Positions 22,491-35,379 are shown, numbered from the stretch's first letter. The stretch is DNA of 64,000 nucleotides from Closterium sp. Naga37s-1 (GCA_947471745.1 CANJKZ010000088.1:1300001-1364000), one strand, 5' to 3'. Program-made: numbers and translations. Notes: a model not told the origin generated them from the letters alone.

Positions 22491-23378
22491 TCCCCACTCC
22501 CTCCTCCCACTCCTTCACCTTCTTCCCCACCAATCCAGTCGCCACAGCAGTGATGTATGACGAAGCCTTGAGGGCCCTGCGTCTTGTATGTGCGCAGCCT
22601 TTAGTCTAGACTATGAAGACTAATTAGAGTCTTAGTAGCTTGCATGGGAAGCTCTGGCCTCAACTGTGTGAAGGACTTTGCTGAAAAACATCAAGACAGA
22701 AAGTTCCAGTGATTTCATTGAAGAAGACATACATAAGCAGAAAACACAAATGAAGTTATAAGCAAAAGGATTTCTGATTTCGCCCTCGCGCCGCGCCTAA
22801 TTTCGAGATGAGTTGTACTCGGCTCAATTTCCAAATCCAACCATGCGCCAAACACACCTCGAGCTCGAATTTCATACTTCCTTGGACGCGCCTTTGACCC
22901 GGCGTGACTTCTCTTCACTTCACTTGAAATCTCGACATTTCAGCCATGTCCTTCTCCACGTCTGCACGCTTCCTCTTCTTCACTTCGTTTCTCACCATAG
23001 GTTCCGCCGCTGCCGTATTCCTTCTTCCACCGCCCCAACATAAGTAGCTTATCTTCTTCTTAGGTCCTCGCCTTCCCTTAGTCTCATCTCGTCAAGGTAG
23101 GTCTTTCTTAGGTCGATGTAGGTCGCTCCAGGTTGTGCTAGGTCGTGGTTAGCTAACCACCTTCAACACTGTGAGTGAAGCTTCCAGGAAGCGACGAGGA
23201 GTTCTTCCTGCCCCTGGCAACATTGCGACGCAACGACCGGTCCTCACAGAGAATTGTGAGTCAGCAGGCGTCAAGGAAGTCAAGGGGGTCAATGGGAGTC
23301 AAGGGGAGTGAAGCGCATCACCAATGTGCACTACGGCGGGTGGATGGGTGAGTGCATGCACGTGCAGCCATGTCACAG
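22491..23378. other. Intergenic, no confident gene
   Basis: No long frame resembling a known protein. A few possible splice sites near 23330-23380 could belong to upstream exons of the DUF971-type gene that follows. Confidence 0.5.
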
Positions 23379-23995
23379 GAGGAAGAGGGAACTGGTAGCA
23401 CCTTGCTTGTGACAGGGGAGTCACTGATTGGCCGCACCATTGGACTGCGTCTGCAGCGATTCACATTCCATCTCCCAGCACCCTCACCCTCCCATTGCCC
23501 GCCCCTCCATTTACCATTGTGCACCCGCCCACCCCCGCAATCTCATCCTCCCATCGCCCACCCATGCATTCCCATCCTGGTCAGGACGAGTGGACGGGGG
23601 AGCAGAAGCTGCAGTACAGTGACATCAGCGATGACATCAACCCCGAGAGCGTGCGACCAATGGGCAACTACGAAGTCTCTATTGTGTGGCCTGATGGGTT
23701 CAGCCAGGTCACCAGATGCTGTACTGTAGCCAGATCAGCAGAGGGTACCGCCAGGTCAGCAAAGGTTGTAACCACATCCTCAAGGTGGTCTACATTCACA
23801 CACCACATGCACAGACACACACTTACACACACACGTACACACGCGTGCGGGTGCAATCCTTTCCCCCCCTTCCCCTCCCCTCCCCCACACACCCACACGC
23901 ATACAGACGCGCGCGCGCTTGCACACACACACATGGACACAGACACAGACAGGCAGACACACACACATGCACACACACACACATACGCACACACA

Positions 23996-24030
<35 letters not shown>

Positions 24031-24165
24031 CCTCACACTGTCATTCTCCCTGTCTCCCTCCCAATCCCATTCTGCCAGGTGGCACCACTTGACCAATTGG
24101 AGGAGATGGAGCGCATCGTGGATGTGGAGGGCAGGCGAGAGGCTGTGGCTGCATCCACGGAGTAG
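23379..24165 (+). CDS. DUF971 (GBBH-like N-terminal) domain gene, 3' exons
   Basis: Two well-defined exons, 23585-23707 and 24079-24165, join in phase 0. They encode a block with PMGNYEVSIVWPDGF followed by SQVAPLDQLEEME, the compact fold typical of DUF971 / gamma-butyrobetaine-hydroxylase N-terminal domains, which occur alone or at the end of iron-sulfur carrier proteins such as plastid HCF101. I cannot tell which protein this is because the upstream exons are unclear; a possible one starts at 23379 after an AG (EEEGTGSTLLVTGES). The stop TAG (24163-24165) is followed in the same frame by about 49 more Ala/Ser-rich codons to 24315, so it may be an acquired stop. AATAAA lies at 24447-24452. 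Confidence 0.6.
23808..24027 (+). repeat. (CA)n-rich microsatellite within the DUF971-gene intron
   Basis: Several CA/ACAC runs broken by other dinucleotides; the longest, about 23998-24027, is an uninterrupted CA run. It fills most of the 371-bp intron and ends about 50 bases before the splice acceptor. Confidence 0.92.
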
Positions 24166-24616
24166 GAGAGTGGAGCCGGGGCTGCTGATGTGGCGCCAGA
24201 TGTGTCTGTGCAATCTGACCTGGCAACAGAGGGGCCCAAGTCGTCTGCAGCCACTTCAGCAGTGGCACAAATTTTAGCCAATGCAAGGACCTTGAAGCAA
24301 ATATTAGTGGTGTAACAAGTGGCAGGCTCATGCGCTTCGTTGTTTAGCAGCCCCACATGACATTGTGGTTTTTGGTTTGTTGCAGGGAATTACTTAAAGC
24401 CAGGCCTCAAGTCTGAGGCTCAGGGACGTAATTTCTAGAACCTATGAATAAAAAAAGTAACTCATATCAGGTAGAACATTCTGGTTTGTGGAGAGAAGCT
24501 TCACGCATGTGGTCAACAGTGCCATTCTTACACGCTCACTACATTATTGAAGGCATTGATGTGCACATTAGTACCTACAGAGTCTGAAAAAATAGTAATT
24601 GTATGAAATTCAGACC
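24166..24616. other. 3' flank of the DUF971 gene
   Basis: Contains the in-frame extension after the stop and the AATAAA at 24447. No other gene is seen before the Copia-D duplication (aatta, 24617-24621). Confidence 0.6.
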
Positions 24617-24621
24617 AATTA

Positions 24622-25089
24622 TGATGGAGTGTGAAGGGAATTATGTTTAGCATTCCCGTAGGTGCAGCAGTATCGCACCTGACTTTGTCGAAGCAGCAAC
24701 AACCGCAGTATCGGATCAAGCCCGTATCAAGGGCAGGAAGGTCAACAATCGCAAGAGTCAACTGTCGCGACTGTTGACCATCTGGACCGACGCTTGACTT
24801 GCCATCGAGGAAAAGCAACAGGCGTAACCGTACAGGTTATATGCAGCGACTCGGTAACAAGAAGGAAGTACAACAGTCAGAGTCACTGTAGAAATGCCTG
24901 TAAAACAGTTATAACAAGGGAATGTACCCCTCAGAGTACATGGCTAGACTAGGACTATTTATATTCCTTGTATTCTATTGTTTAATCAACTTGGTCATTT
25001 ACATTCACTATGATCTGAGTTCTTACAAGACTTCCGCTACCAACTCTACTAAAGTACCTCCTATCCTATCCAAGGTCCTCACTCTAATA
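24622..25089 (+). repeat. Copia-D 5' LTR
   Basis: 468 bp from TGATGGAGTG to CTCTAATA. The terminal CA seen in the 3' copy is TA here. Confidence 0.93.
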
Positions 25090-25191
25090 TGGTATGAGAG
25101 CTAGTTTGGATTATAGGATCTACTAAAGGGGCTTCCAACAAAGCTTCCTTATAAAATTAATCTCAACATCAACAACATCAAGGGCATCAAC

Positions 25192-28100
25192 ATGCCAGGC
25201 GCAGACTGCGGAGAGGCTGGAGAAAATCCAGTGCAACCCTCCACCAATGTCGCCTCTACTACGACGACAGTGGACACAGCGCTCCTCGAGCAACTAATCT
25301 CCCGCATCAGTGCACTGGAGAGCCACGAGCCTATGAGCATTGACGGCTCAAGTTACGCCTGAAGACCTCCCGATCCTCAAGGAGCTGGATCTGAACGATC
25401 CTTCACCTTCGATAACCGCGGAGCTCAAGGATCTGCTCAAGCACAACAAACACATTACGAGGCAATGGCTTCAATGCATAGCAAGTTCCTTTCCACGTCG
25501 AAGCTCAGGACTACCAAGCCCTTCGATGGACAAGACTTCTACACTTGGAGCTTCGAATTCGAACTACTAGCTCAGGGCGCTCAGATCTGGATGTACTACG
25601 ACGGATCATACCCCTTTCCAGCAAGCGGCTCACCTCAGGAGAAGACGCAATACTATAACGAATCGCTCCTGGCCTTCACCGTCCTGATCCGGAACCTGTC
25701 GCCCGAAGAACAACTGAGCATCCGCCCCTTCAAAAACGAGTGGGCGCCCGCGCAGCAGTCCTGGGAACACCTGTGCACCTGCCACATGGCAACAGATTCG
25801 GTGACACTCAGTTGCCTGCTTAACCAGCTGAACAACGTCAAGATGTTTCCCGGCGAAAAGGCCGGACCATACATCAACCGCTGCAGGAACCTGAGAGACC
25901 AATTCAGGAAAAGCGGCGGCAACTTCCCTGACGACATGTTCGTCACCATCATCCTTGCTGGATTGAGCCCGGAATGGCGCCAATGCAAGTCCCTCCTTCG
26001 CACACAAGGCACTCTCAGTGAGACTGCCCTCTGCTCCATGCTTCTCTCCGAGCAGAAGGAAATCGACCTGTACAACGAAAGAGGCAACAAGAAGGAGAAG
26101 ATCGCCTTCTACGCTCAAGCGCCACCGGACAAGAAAAGACTCTTCTGCAAGTACTGCAAGAAGACTGGGCACATGATTCAAGACTGCTGGAAGCTGAACG
26201 GTAACAACAACAACCAGAAGGGTGCCGCTGCTCACCAGCAAGGAGGAGCCGCAGCGCGCAACCAAACTGTGTCACCGCCAGCCGTCGCCAGCACGTCCCA
26301 AGCCCCAGCGCGTCTCACTGCGAACACAAGCGACAAGGGCAAAAGCAAGGTCTTGACTTGCATGGTGCGTCATGGACCGCCTCGCCCCAACAATCACTAC
26401 CGCTTCTTCCGCAGCTGGGAAGATATATTCGCAGACCCGCCTCAGGAGCGGCCCGAAGGATCAGTCGAAGAAGAAGAAGAGAACGATCCAACCTACGACG
26501 AGTTGACGGTCGGACGGATGCAGTTTGACTGGGAAGCACCGGAGTGGATTCAGGAGTCGCCACCTGCACGCATCGCATACGACGACAAAGGATGTTACTA
26601 CGAAAATGATCACGACATGGAACATCACATCACTCCGAAGCTTGCCAATCTGGCCAAGACAAGAAAAGAAGTCAACACGTGGTACCTGGACAGCTGCTGT
26701 GGCCAGCACATGGTGTCTTCAGATGTCTTCATCCTCAACAGAGAGCGACTCTTCAACGAAGTAGAGATCACCGTCGCCAACAACCAAACCATCTACGCCA
26801 GAAGCCGCGGACAAGTGCAACTGGAGTCACACGACACCAGCTACTGCATCCACATAAGCGATGTTCTCATCGTGGCGGAACTCCGGTACAATCTCTTGTC
26901 ACTCCACCAGCTGATGAAGTGCGGGGTTGGCCTGCAAACGACAGAAGACGAAATGCACTTAATATACAACGGCATATTCATCGGAAAGGCAACAAGTGTG
27001 GAAGGCGTTTTCGTGCTCGACTTCGAGTCGCCCAGAACCTCTGGCGACAACGAACACATCCTTGTTCTTGACCCTCCGGGCCACCCGTCGCCGCCAAGAT
27101 GGAGCCACCCAGAAGAAACCGATTATCAACAACCCGGCCTCGACGGCACCTTCCGCGCCCTCGCCGTGCCCGTCGCCTCAACAACGAACCCTGCAGAAAC
27201 CGGACCACAAGCAGTGGAAGAAGGAGAGGAGATCACATCAGAAACGGCAGTCGAACCAACTAAGCCGACAAGCACGCAAACCTTCTGGAACACAACCGAA
27301 GGATGGGACGCAGTCGATATGCGTCGGATCATGGAGAATACCGCGCTGGGCGAAGCCATCGCAGCTGAAACTGGATGGGGCAACATCGCCAACGTACCTA
27401 TAGAAGAAGCAGCAGAGGAACCGGAAATTACTAAAGAGGCACCAGAAGCCGAGGAGGAGGAGTCACTGACGGAGTACGGACCTCACCTGCTTCCCATCAC
27501 GACGGACGGCAGAAACTATCTTCGCCTCGAGACAAGGGGAGTGGCGATCGGCGATACCATATTCGAGGAAGAAGAAATTGCGCAACCCGAAGATCGTCAC
27601 GCGCGCACCGCGCCCCCGCATCCAGAGAAGCCACTGAAGCTACCGGTGACGATGGACACTGTCACCGTCGGCGACACCAGCGGAACGTATCATGGCGTGA
27701 CAATTCAAGCAGCGGCAGTTCAAGTCACCATGCCCGACGAACCCGCGAACCAAACAAGACAAGAAACAACGGAGGAGATATTAGCATGAGAGAAGGAAAT
27801 GTACGCGCGCACTAAGGGATATCGGGCCGACGGAGACATCTGGCATCAACGTATGGGACACCCATCAATCGAAGTGCTCAACAACTGCATCAACGCAAAT
27901 GTTTTTGCGGCAGACGCACTGTTGCTGCCCGATGGAAAGCTGCTGAAACCACGAACCGATCTACCAACCTGCATCGTCTGCCCGGCAGCCGCGCTCCGCC
28001 ACACACCCTTCGCTGAAAAGATTCCTGGAGCCGAACAATACAAACCGCTGGAGAAAGTTTACAGCGACTTCCTAGTGCTCACGGCGAAAGGAGTCGGCGG

Positions 28101-30738
28101 GGAGCAGTACACCCTTACCTTCATCGACGCCGGCACACGCTTTGTTTGGGCCGTGAACGTCAAGGACCGCTACCTCGCCTACTACTGCTTCGAAGTCTGG
28201 CTCGCCATGGCAGAAAATCAAAGCGACGGGTACAAGCTGAAGGCGTTCCAGACAGACGGAGCTCTGGAGTACATGTCGGACGACTTCAAAACCCTATGCA
28301 AGCAAAAAGGGATCAAGAGGATGATCTCTCTGCCTTATGCCCACGAACAGCAAGGATTGGCCGAGAGAACCAACAGGAGCCTCGCGACAAAAATGCGAGC
28401 CCCCATGAAGCAGTCGGCTGTGCCAACCAAGTACTGGCCCTTCGCAATGGCACATGCAGTTCGGCTACACAACATGCTCTCCTCGAAGGCACTACCCAAC
28501 AAGAGTTCACCCTTCAAGGAATGGACTGGAAAACACCCTGACACACGCATGCTGCGAGTCTTCGGGTGCATGGTACAGTACCGCCCTCACACTGCCCGAA
28601 CCGGAAAATTTGAAGATCGCGCTCGCTGGGGCATTCACCTCGGAGTCGAATCCGAATATCACGCCTGGACAATCCTGGACTTCGCCACCCACCAGCTCAC
28701 ACGTTCATGTGACTGCATCTTCTACAAAAGACTGACTCTGCCACTGTACCGCCAGCACCGCACTGCACAGAATGCACCATACAACATTTTCCAAGGACAG
28801 CACAGCTTCGCCAATGACGAGGACGACGTTGACGTGGCAGGAGAACAACCGACCGAGCCAGCAGCAGACATGGCAGACGAGGCAACCTTCATCCCCGTTA
28901 CGGAGCAATTCGGCACTCCTGCATACTTCCCAACAAACATCGATCCTCATGAAGCAGTACAGGCACAGCACGATTATGCAAGCGCAGAAATGCACTCACC
29001 CATGAACGAGGATTCCAGTCACGACTCCTCCCGCGACACCTTTCGCGACATCCCTGGCGACGACGACGACGTGGTCGAAGTTACCACCACAGCCGAAACC
29101 AACCTCACGGGCCTTCGCATCCTCGGCCTCGCTGTCGCCGTACGGAGTAACCAGCAGCTGGTCGAGCCCACCACCGTCCGCCAGGCTCTCAACGGGCCCG
29201 ATGCCGAGAAGTGGAGAGCCGCCATGGCCGCGGAAGTCGCTGCACTCCAACGCCGCGGCACCTGGAAGTTGGTACCACGCCGCCACGCAAAGGGGAGAAA
29301 AATCCTTACAGGGAAGTGGGTCTTCCGCATCAAGACTCTCGCGGACGGAACGGTCGAAAAAATCAAAGCACGCTGGGTGGTTCGCGGATTCGAGCAGACG
29401 CAATTTGTGGACTACAACCAGACATTCGCACCTGTCGGTCGTCATACCTCAGTGCGCATCCTTCTCTGTATCGCCGCCGTGAAACATCGCCCACTCCGTA
29501 AAATCGACGTCTCCAACGCATTCCTCTACGCGATCGTCGACGCCATCATCTACGTCGAACAGCCGCACGCATTCGAGGAAGAAGGCGACGCCATCTGTCT
29601 CCTTCAAAAATCCCTGTACGGGATCAAGCAGGCACCACGCCTGTGGCAGCAGCATCTTCACGGCATCCTCATCAAGCTCGGTTTCCAGCAACTTCCCCAC
29701 GACCAAGGGATGTACCGTCTCGAATCCCGCGGCCACTTCATCCTGCTCGTCGCCTACGTCGACGATCTTCTCTACACCGGAGACGACACAGACCTACTCG
29801 ATCGCTTCGAACGCGAAATTCAGGAGAAGCTCGAGGTCACGATCGACCATGAGGTCACACAATTCCTCGGCCTCAACGTCACTCAAACCGCGGATACAAT
29901 CCATCTCTCTGCCGCAAAGTACGCCGAGACCCTTGCTAAGAAGTTTGGGATAGCTCCCGTCGGCGTCACCACCCCATTCCGCACTCCTCCGCCTAACCAC
30001 GAGCCCGACACTACTCCGCTCTCACCGGCTGATCTCCGTCTCTACCAACAGCAGCTCGGATGTTTACTATTCGCCGCCGTCACATGCCGCCCGGACTTAT
30101 CTTACATCGCCAGCCAGCTCGCCCAGTACCTGCGACGACCTGAAGGGGAGAACCTAGCAGACCTGCGCCGCGCCTTACAGTACTTCATCTCTACGCCTGA
30201 TGTCGGTCTCACCTACAAGGCCAACTTAACAGCGCCACTACAACTCACCGGCTATGTGGACGCTGACCATGCTGGGGACGCAGACAACAGGAGGTCCCGC
30301 ACAGGCTTCATTTTCAAGCTCGAGCCTGCAGGAACCATCTCCTGGAACTCCAACAAACAGGAACTCATCGCCCTCTCGTCAGCAGAAGCAGAATTCATCG
30401 CAGCAAGTGCAGCAGTTCGCGAAGGACTCTATCTCACGGAGCTTCTGCAGGAAACGAAAACGGCGATGAACGGATCCTTTAAGTTACTCTGCGACAACCA
30501 GAGCGCGATCAAAATCGCAAACAAGCCAGGCTTCGTCAACCGCACGAAACACATCGCCCTGCGTTACTTCTTTGTGAAGGACGAAATCGACAAAGGGAAA
30601 GTTCAGCTTATCTACTGTTCAACTGGCGAAATGGCAGCTGACTTCCTCACGAAGAAACTGCCACGTCAGAAGTTTCAGTACTGCTCGGACCTGTGCGGAG
30701 TGATTCGCAAAAGCCACCTGGCACACCTCCAGGAATGA
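25192..30738 (+). pseudogene. Copia-D gag-pol, one frame with two TGA codons
   Basis: The frame from ATG 25192 to 30738 is continuous except for TGA at 25360-25362 (early gag) and TGA at 27787-27789 (between protease and integrase). Domains: gag with PFDGQDFYTWSFEFEL; classical CX2CX4HX4C knuckle (about codon 319); protease with LDSCCGQHM, where the usual DSG is DSC; acidic linker; pre-integrase HQRMGH; integrase with YSDF, QTDGALEY and GLAERTNR; reverse transcriptase with YVDD; RNase H with YVDADHAGD. Both stops are TGA and could be CGA mutated at a methylated CpG, or could mark readthrough. The changed protease motif suggests a dead protease. It is probably non-autonomous now. Confidence 0.88.
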
Positions 30739-30745
30739 AGGGGAG

Positions 30746-31213
30746 TGATGGAGTGTGAAGGGAATTGTACTTAGCATTCCCGTAGGTGCAGCAGTATCGC
30801 ACCTGACTTTGTCGAAGCAGCAACAACCGCAGTATCGGATCAAGCCCGTATCAAGGGCAGGAAGGTCAACAATCGCAAGAGTCAACTGTCGCGACTGTTG
30901 ACCATCTGGACCGACGCTTGACTTGCCATCGAGGAAAAGCAACAGGCGTAACCGTACAGGTTATATGCAGCGACTCGGTAACAAGAAGGAAGTACAACAG
31001 TCAGAGTCACTGTAGAAATGCCTGTAAAACAGTTATAATAAGGGAATGTACCCCTCAGAGTACATGGCTAGACTAGGACTATTTATATTCCTTGTATTCT
31101 ATTGTTTAATCAACTTGGTCATTTATATTCACTATGATCTGAGTTCTTACAAGAATTCCGCTACCAACTCTACTAAAGTACCTCCTATCCTATCCAAGGT
31201 CCTCACTCTAACA
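30746..31213 (+). repeat. Copia-D 3' LTR
   Basis: 468 bp, about seven differences from the 5' copy, clustered partly in its first 30 bases. Followed by aatta. Confidence 0.93.
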
Positions 31214-31218
31214 AATTA

Positions 31219-32508
31219 CATTCTGTACGGCATATCATTTAGGGTTAACACAAGCTCAGGTTTTAAGGCAGTCCATAGAACTCTGTTTTGATATACCATT
31301 GTTGTAACAACAGCGGAGTTTCTCTTAGCGCGCTTTCTTGAGTGTAGTGTACTGTACCTTTGTTCGCGCGGAAAGCGCGTTCTTGGTCAACAGTGTGCTG
31401 CTGCTGCTGCTTGTCGCTCGGCTGATCTCATCACATCGCTTCGCATCATATGGCGCGGAAAGCAGGCGGTGGCCAATGGCCATGCGCAGTGCGTCGATTG
31501 ACCTGCGTGGCTGGCAGGCTCAACCTTGTTCTTCGGGCCTTCTGTCCTGCTGTCGGCATATGCTGTCGTTTTGGGGAGCAAACCAACCAACCAAGAGAAT
31601 GTGCGGCCGAAATGGGTTGCGCAGGAAGACGAGAACGCGGTCGAAGGGCGCACACCGCTCAGTCACACAACTCACGGATGGCACGGACCTGTGCGGAACC
31701 GAGCTGACTTAACTCCGATGAAGAATCAAAAACCAGCGTGTGCTGAGTTGGCGGCCCGAATCGACCACCCCAGCTTCGTGCGAGCAAGATGCGGAAACCC
31801 AACTTCGTGCGAGGTGTGGTGTGGCGGTGGTGGTCGCACAACGTTTGGCGCACGCAACATTCGGTTGTTTGCAGAGGCAGAAATCTTGTCGCAGGGGAAG
31901 CTGCGGGCCAATCAATGTCGAGGACCAATCAAGCTCCGTACACAAGAGCAGGGCTCCACCATAGTGGAAACCTCGAAACAACACGAAACCATCTCCAACC
32001 CACCCAAGCTCCCATACAGCAGTCATGTCCACATTGACAGCATGACCTGCCTTCACCAACCCAACCCCCCTTCCCTCCGACCGTTGATTGCCAACGCAAC
32101 ACGGCGCAACTGTGGGGAGTTTCCATACACTCCTCGTGACCCCATCCCAACCAACCATACTTGCTCACACTCGACAACAAAAAATGTGCTGGTTGTGTTC
32201 GCCAGGCGTTCACTGTAGCACTACACCTGCTATGGCAACCATGCTCCATACCTCCCCGCCTTGAATTAGTTGAGTTCAAGCCTATTTATGAATCCAAAGG
32301 CGGGAACAATTATTCACAACCTCGCATCGTCACATTTCTTGCTTCTTACTCAGCTCCTCACTGATTAGCAAGCAGCTCGTTTCTTGAAAGTGCAGCTCAC
32401 TTTCTCTCACCTCCTACAACATTCTAGTAGAGTCTAAGACTTCAGAGAGTCGTTAACCTTTGCAGACAACAGCTTATTTTTACAGATAGTCAGATAAGTT
32501 TCGCTCGC
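31219..32508. other. Intergenic region upstream of the 266-residue gene
   Basis: No convincing gene. A 230-codon open frame at 31526-32218 has no recognisable motif and atypical composition. A TATA-like tatttat near 32281 lies about 230 bases before the next ATG and could belong to that gene's promoter. Confidence 0.5.
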
Positions 32509-33309
32509 ATGGCGCTGTCTCTGGCGCGCAACCAAGCGCTCTCCACGTGCCTACCCGCTGCGAGCCATCTTTCGCTTCTACTCCTCCGCGCTTTGCATCG
32601 TCACACCTCCCCCGCCGGCGGCGCAGGCGCTGCTACTCGCGCTCCAGCACACTCCGCAGTCAGCAGCAGCCTGCCCCAGCCGTCGCGGCAGACCCGTAGC
32701 GCACACAGCGGCGCCAGCGGCGGCATTCCCCCGATCCCGTCTTTCTGGAGCCCCTCCGCGGAGTCAACGACCGATTCAGCGGCGCTCTCCGCTCTGGATT
32801 CCGCGCTGCTCGGCAATAACGGCGCCGCGTCGCCTCTCGCATGGCCATCCCACTCGACGGCGCATGCGACGCTTTTGGATAACATCTCCCAACAGCTCGA
32901 CGCCACGCGACACGCTGCGACTAGTGCCGAACCGCTTAATCATCCGAAGCAGACAGCTCATCTGCCAGAGAGTGAAGCATTAGATTCAGTATTGCGTATG
33001 TTTTCAACTCCGAAGCCGGCAAGCCCTCTCAGCCAATCGTGGGACGCCGATTCGCCTCCGGCGCGCGACGCATCTCTCAACGCGCTGTCGGAGTACACTC
33101 TACCTGGGATGCCCGAGCAGGGCTGGCGAGCCTCGTGGGGCGACGAGAAACGCGCAGGGGACTCGCCTCGAGGACGCCCAGTGCACGATACGCCTCCTCC
33201 TGATTTTTTGGCAGCGGACACCAGCGCATTTTATGGGGGAATCCGGAAGGCTCGGGCCATGCCGTTCGTGTCTATAACTGCTGGAGTGGTGTTTGAGCTG
33301 GACGATTGA
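32509..33309 (+). CDS. Hypothetical protein, 266 residues, probable organelle presequence
   Basis: A single-exon gene that I do not recognise. The N-terminus (MALSLARNQALSTCLP...) has Arg, Ser, Ala and Leu without acids for about 45 residues, as in mitochondrial or plastid targeting peptides. The middle is Ser/Ala/Pro-rich and probably disordered. The last 30 residues (AFYGGIRKARAMPFVS...) look more ordered and may be the conserved functional part. The first in-frame ATG was taken. AATAAA at about 33434 follows the stop by roughly 125 bases. No nearby gene suggests a role. Confidence 0.6.
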   Translation: MALSLARNQALSTCLPAASHLSLLLLRALHRHTSPAGGAGAATRAPAHSAVSSSLPQPSRQTRSAHSGASGGIPPIPSFWSPSAESTTDSAALSALDSALLGNNGAASPLAWPSHSTAHATLLDNISQQLDATRHAATSAEPLNHPKQTAHLPESEALDSVLRMFSTPKPASPLSQSWDADSPPARDASLNALSEYTLPGMPEQGWRASWGDEKRAGDSPRGRPVHDTPPPDFLAADTSAFYGGIRKARAMPFVSITAGVVFELDD

Positions 33310-33829
33310 ATATGGTTGCTAGACAATTATGGCAGCATATTGGGAGAAGATTGCAGGGGTTTGTACAGGCCTCTACTTTTCTTTCATGCATTCATTTATC
33401 TAATGCCATATCGAGTTCCTGATTTATGAATGAAATAAAATTACCTTACTAATGAGAGCAAGCGTCCTGTTACTATGTAGGATACCGTACATGAAGTAGA
33501 AAACAGTGGTCGTGGTGTCAAGCTCATTGAAGGCAATGGTCAATGGTTTGTGTATGATATGGTATGCTACACAATGTCTTGCAGCGCAGATCACGCAAAG
33601 GAATACCATTCTCAAAAGAGCTAGTGCTGCTGCTAACACTCCTTGTTTACAGATCAGAGAACCTGTGTGTACATCTCTCGCAGATGGTTGTTTTACACCA
33701 CCGCCATGTCAGCTCCAAGCCAACCATGTGCGCTCGGTCTCATCAGCTAAGAAAGGACCACCATGGTTTCGGCGGCAGGGGCTTGAGATATTAATCAACC
33801 TTGTTCCTGATGAGGCAAGCACATGAAAC
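33310..33829. other. Gene 3' flank and unassigned DNA
   Basis: Contains the probable poly(A) signal of the preceding gene and a 106-codon open frame at 33506-33826 with no recognisable motif. No support for a gene. Confidence 0.5.
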
Positions 33830-35045
33830 CATCAATAGAGTCGAAAGCCCCACGCCACGTCCTCCAGCCCTTCCTCTGCCCTGCGACCACCCCCAACGAG
33901 CATGCTTCTTTGGTCGCTACAACCCACGACCGCCACGTCCTCCAGCCCTTCCTCTGCCCTGCGACCATCCTTCATGAGCATGCTTCTCTGGTCGCTACAG
34001 CCCGCTACCACAGGCACTGCTGGCGCTACTGGGGTGACTGTCGCACCTGATCCTGCTGCCACCTGCACGCCACTTGCTGCTTCCCATTCACTGCTTCTTC
34101 CTCGCTTGCTGCTGCGGCCGGCACGCCAGTGCTCGCAGCAACAGCACTGCTTCCCCCACTGCCAGCCCCGGTCAATCCACTGTCTTCATCGTCGCCACCT
34201 TCACTCGCAGTTGCCACCAAGTCTTCCTTTCCTGCACCTTCCATCTCTCCCGCTCTCCCCTCGCTCTTCGCAACGTCTTCCTCGCCTACCACATCATCTG
34301 CCTCTGCCTGCCTCCCCTCCCTTCGTTTCTTCTTCACGCTTGCCACCCGCTTCACCTCCTGTCCCATCAGCCCCATCACTCTCGCTGTCCTAATCCGTCT
34401 CTCCACACCTTTGCACAGTCCGCAGAGCCTTTTTCGCCCCCCGCTGCCGTCACCAACCTCTCTTCACAGCAGCAACGTCCTCTTGACGGAGCTGTGCTTC
34501 AACCACTTCTGGCGTAGGTTCCTCCCCCGTAGACGCGCCGCTGCTGCCGCTGCTACTGCCCGTGGACGGGAGCTCGTGACACGTGGAGCGGCACAACGGG
34601 CAGGAAACCTCGATTGCGCCAGGCAGCTTGGATTTTGGGAGCGAGGTCCGCGGGACGATGAAGCAGAAATGAGCACTTGGTGCAGGCGAGGGCCATGCAC
34701 TCCGCTTCAGGCAGAAGGCGAGAAGACGCCGCCATACTGCGGCAAGGTTGGATCTAAAAGATGCGCGGATCGGCTGCTATCGTGGGAGGAAAACCTGGGG
34801 AGTCACAGGATCGACTCGACGGCAATAGCAGCAGTGGGTGTTATAAGTGAAGTGCCCAGCCAGTGCGAGCTGACGCGCAGAAACGCTGACTCTCTTGCAG
34901 CTCGAAGCGCACTGCGTAGACGCCATTGCGCGACATGGCATTGTTACGACCTGACCTGACATGACACGAGCGTCGTCGTCGCATGAGGGCATCTGCCTTC
35001 TGATACCGCGCGACGAAACCCAGGCGGCGTAACCGAAACACATTA
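33830..35045 (-). pseudogene. Cys-rich zinc-ribbon-like gene, copy 1 (inverted, frameshifted)
   Basis: On the minus strand, ATG at 34735 starts MAASSRLLPEAECMALACTK, matching copy 3. One extra T after the second Cys codon shifts the frame, so the reading ends at 34553. In the shifted frame the rest of the motif continues (FCFIVPRT...CPLCRSTCHELPSTG), proving common origin. Further downstream (34406-34026) the charged Glu/Lys-rich and Ala/Gly-rich part of copy 3 is also recognisable. The upstream about 300 bases (to about 35045) match the upstream regions of copies 2 and 3. A roughly 75-bp direct repeat lies at its far end (33850-34000). Confidence 0.75.
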
Positions 35046-35379
35046 TCGGGAACACGAGCTAAGGTTATTCATGTGATTGTGCATTTGTAGTGAATAGGAT
35101 GAATGGAGTTGGTCATTGGGCTTCCACGGGGCGTCACGAAACATGGTTACGAGTGGGTTCGTCGTCGCTAAATCTCTGGCGAGCTTTGCCGAATTCCGAA
35201 TCCAGTGGATTTTCGCCCACGCGAAAGCAAATGAAACTCAACGGACAAATGAGAACCACCGAGCACAAACTCTCACATCAGCTGAATTCTCGAGATCGCA
35301 CTTTTTTTGATGACCTAGACTGGCACAACCTCATCAAGGCTCCAATGGCACGACCTCATAAGGCCCTAACAGTTTGTCC

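Larger units (their letters stand above)
24622..31213 (+). mobile_element. Copia-D: long-LTR copia with classical knuckle
   Basis: 6592 bp with 468-bp LTRs (24622-25089 and 30746-31213) and the perfect TSD aatta (24617-24621 and 31214-31218). I count about seven LTR differences. The primer site TGGTATGAGAGC starts at 25090. The tract gaaggggag precedes the 3' LTR. The leader is only about 100 bases and has no repeats, unlike Copia-A, C, E and G. Copia-F belongs to the same general group, judged by pol motifs and primer site. Confidence 0.95.

Noticed and set aside
22070..22609. 148-179-codon frames over the 9-bp satellite
   Set aside because: They arise because a repeat of nine bases keeps all frames open.
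23785..24213. Minus-strand Cys/Val-rich frames over the CA repeat
   Set aside because: CVCVCV readings of a dinucleotide repeat.
31526..32218. 230-codon plus-strand frame
   Set aside because: No motif, no targeting or domain pattern and overlapping frames on the other strand; probably chance.
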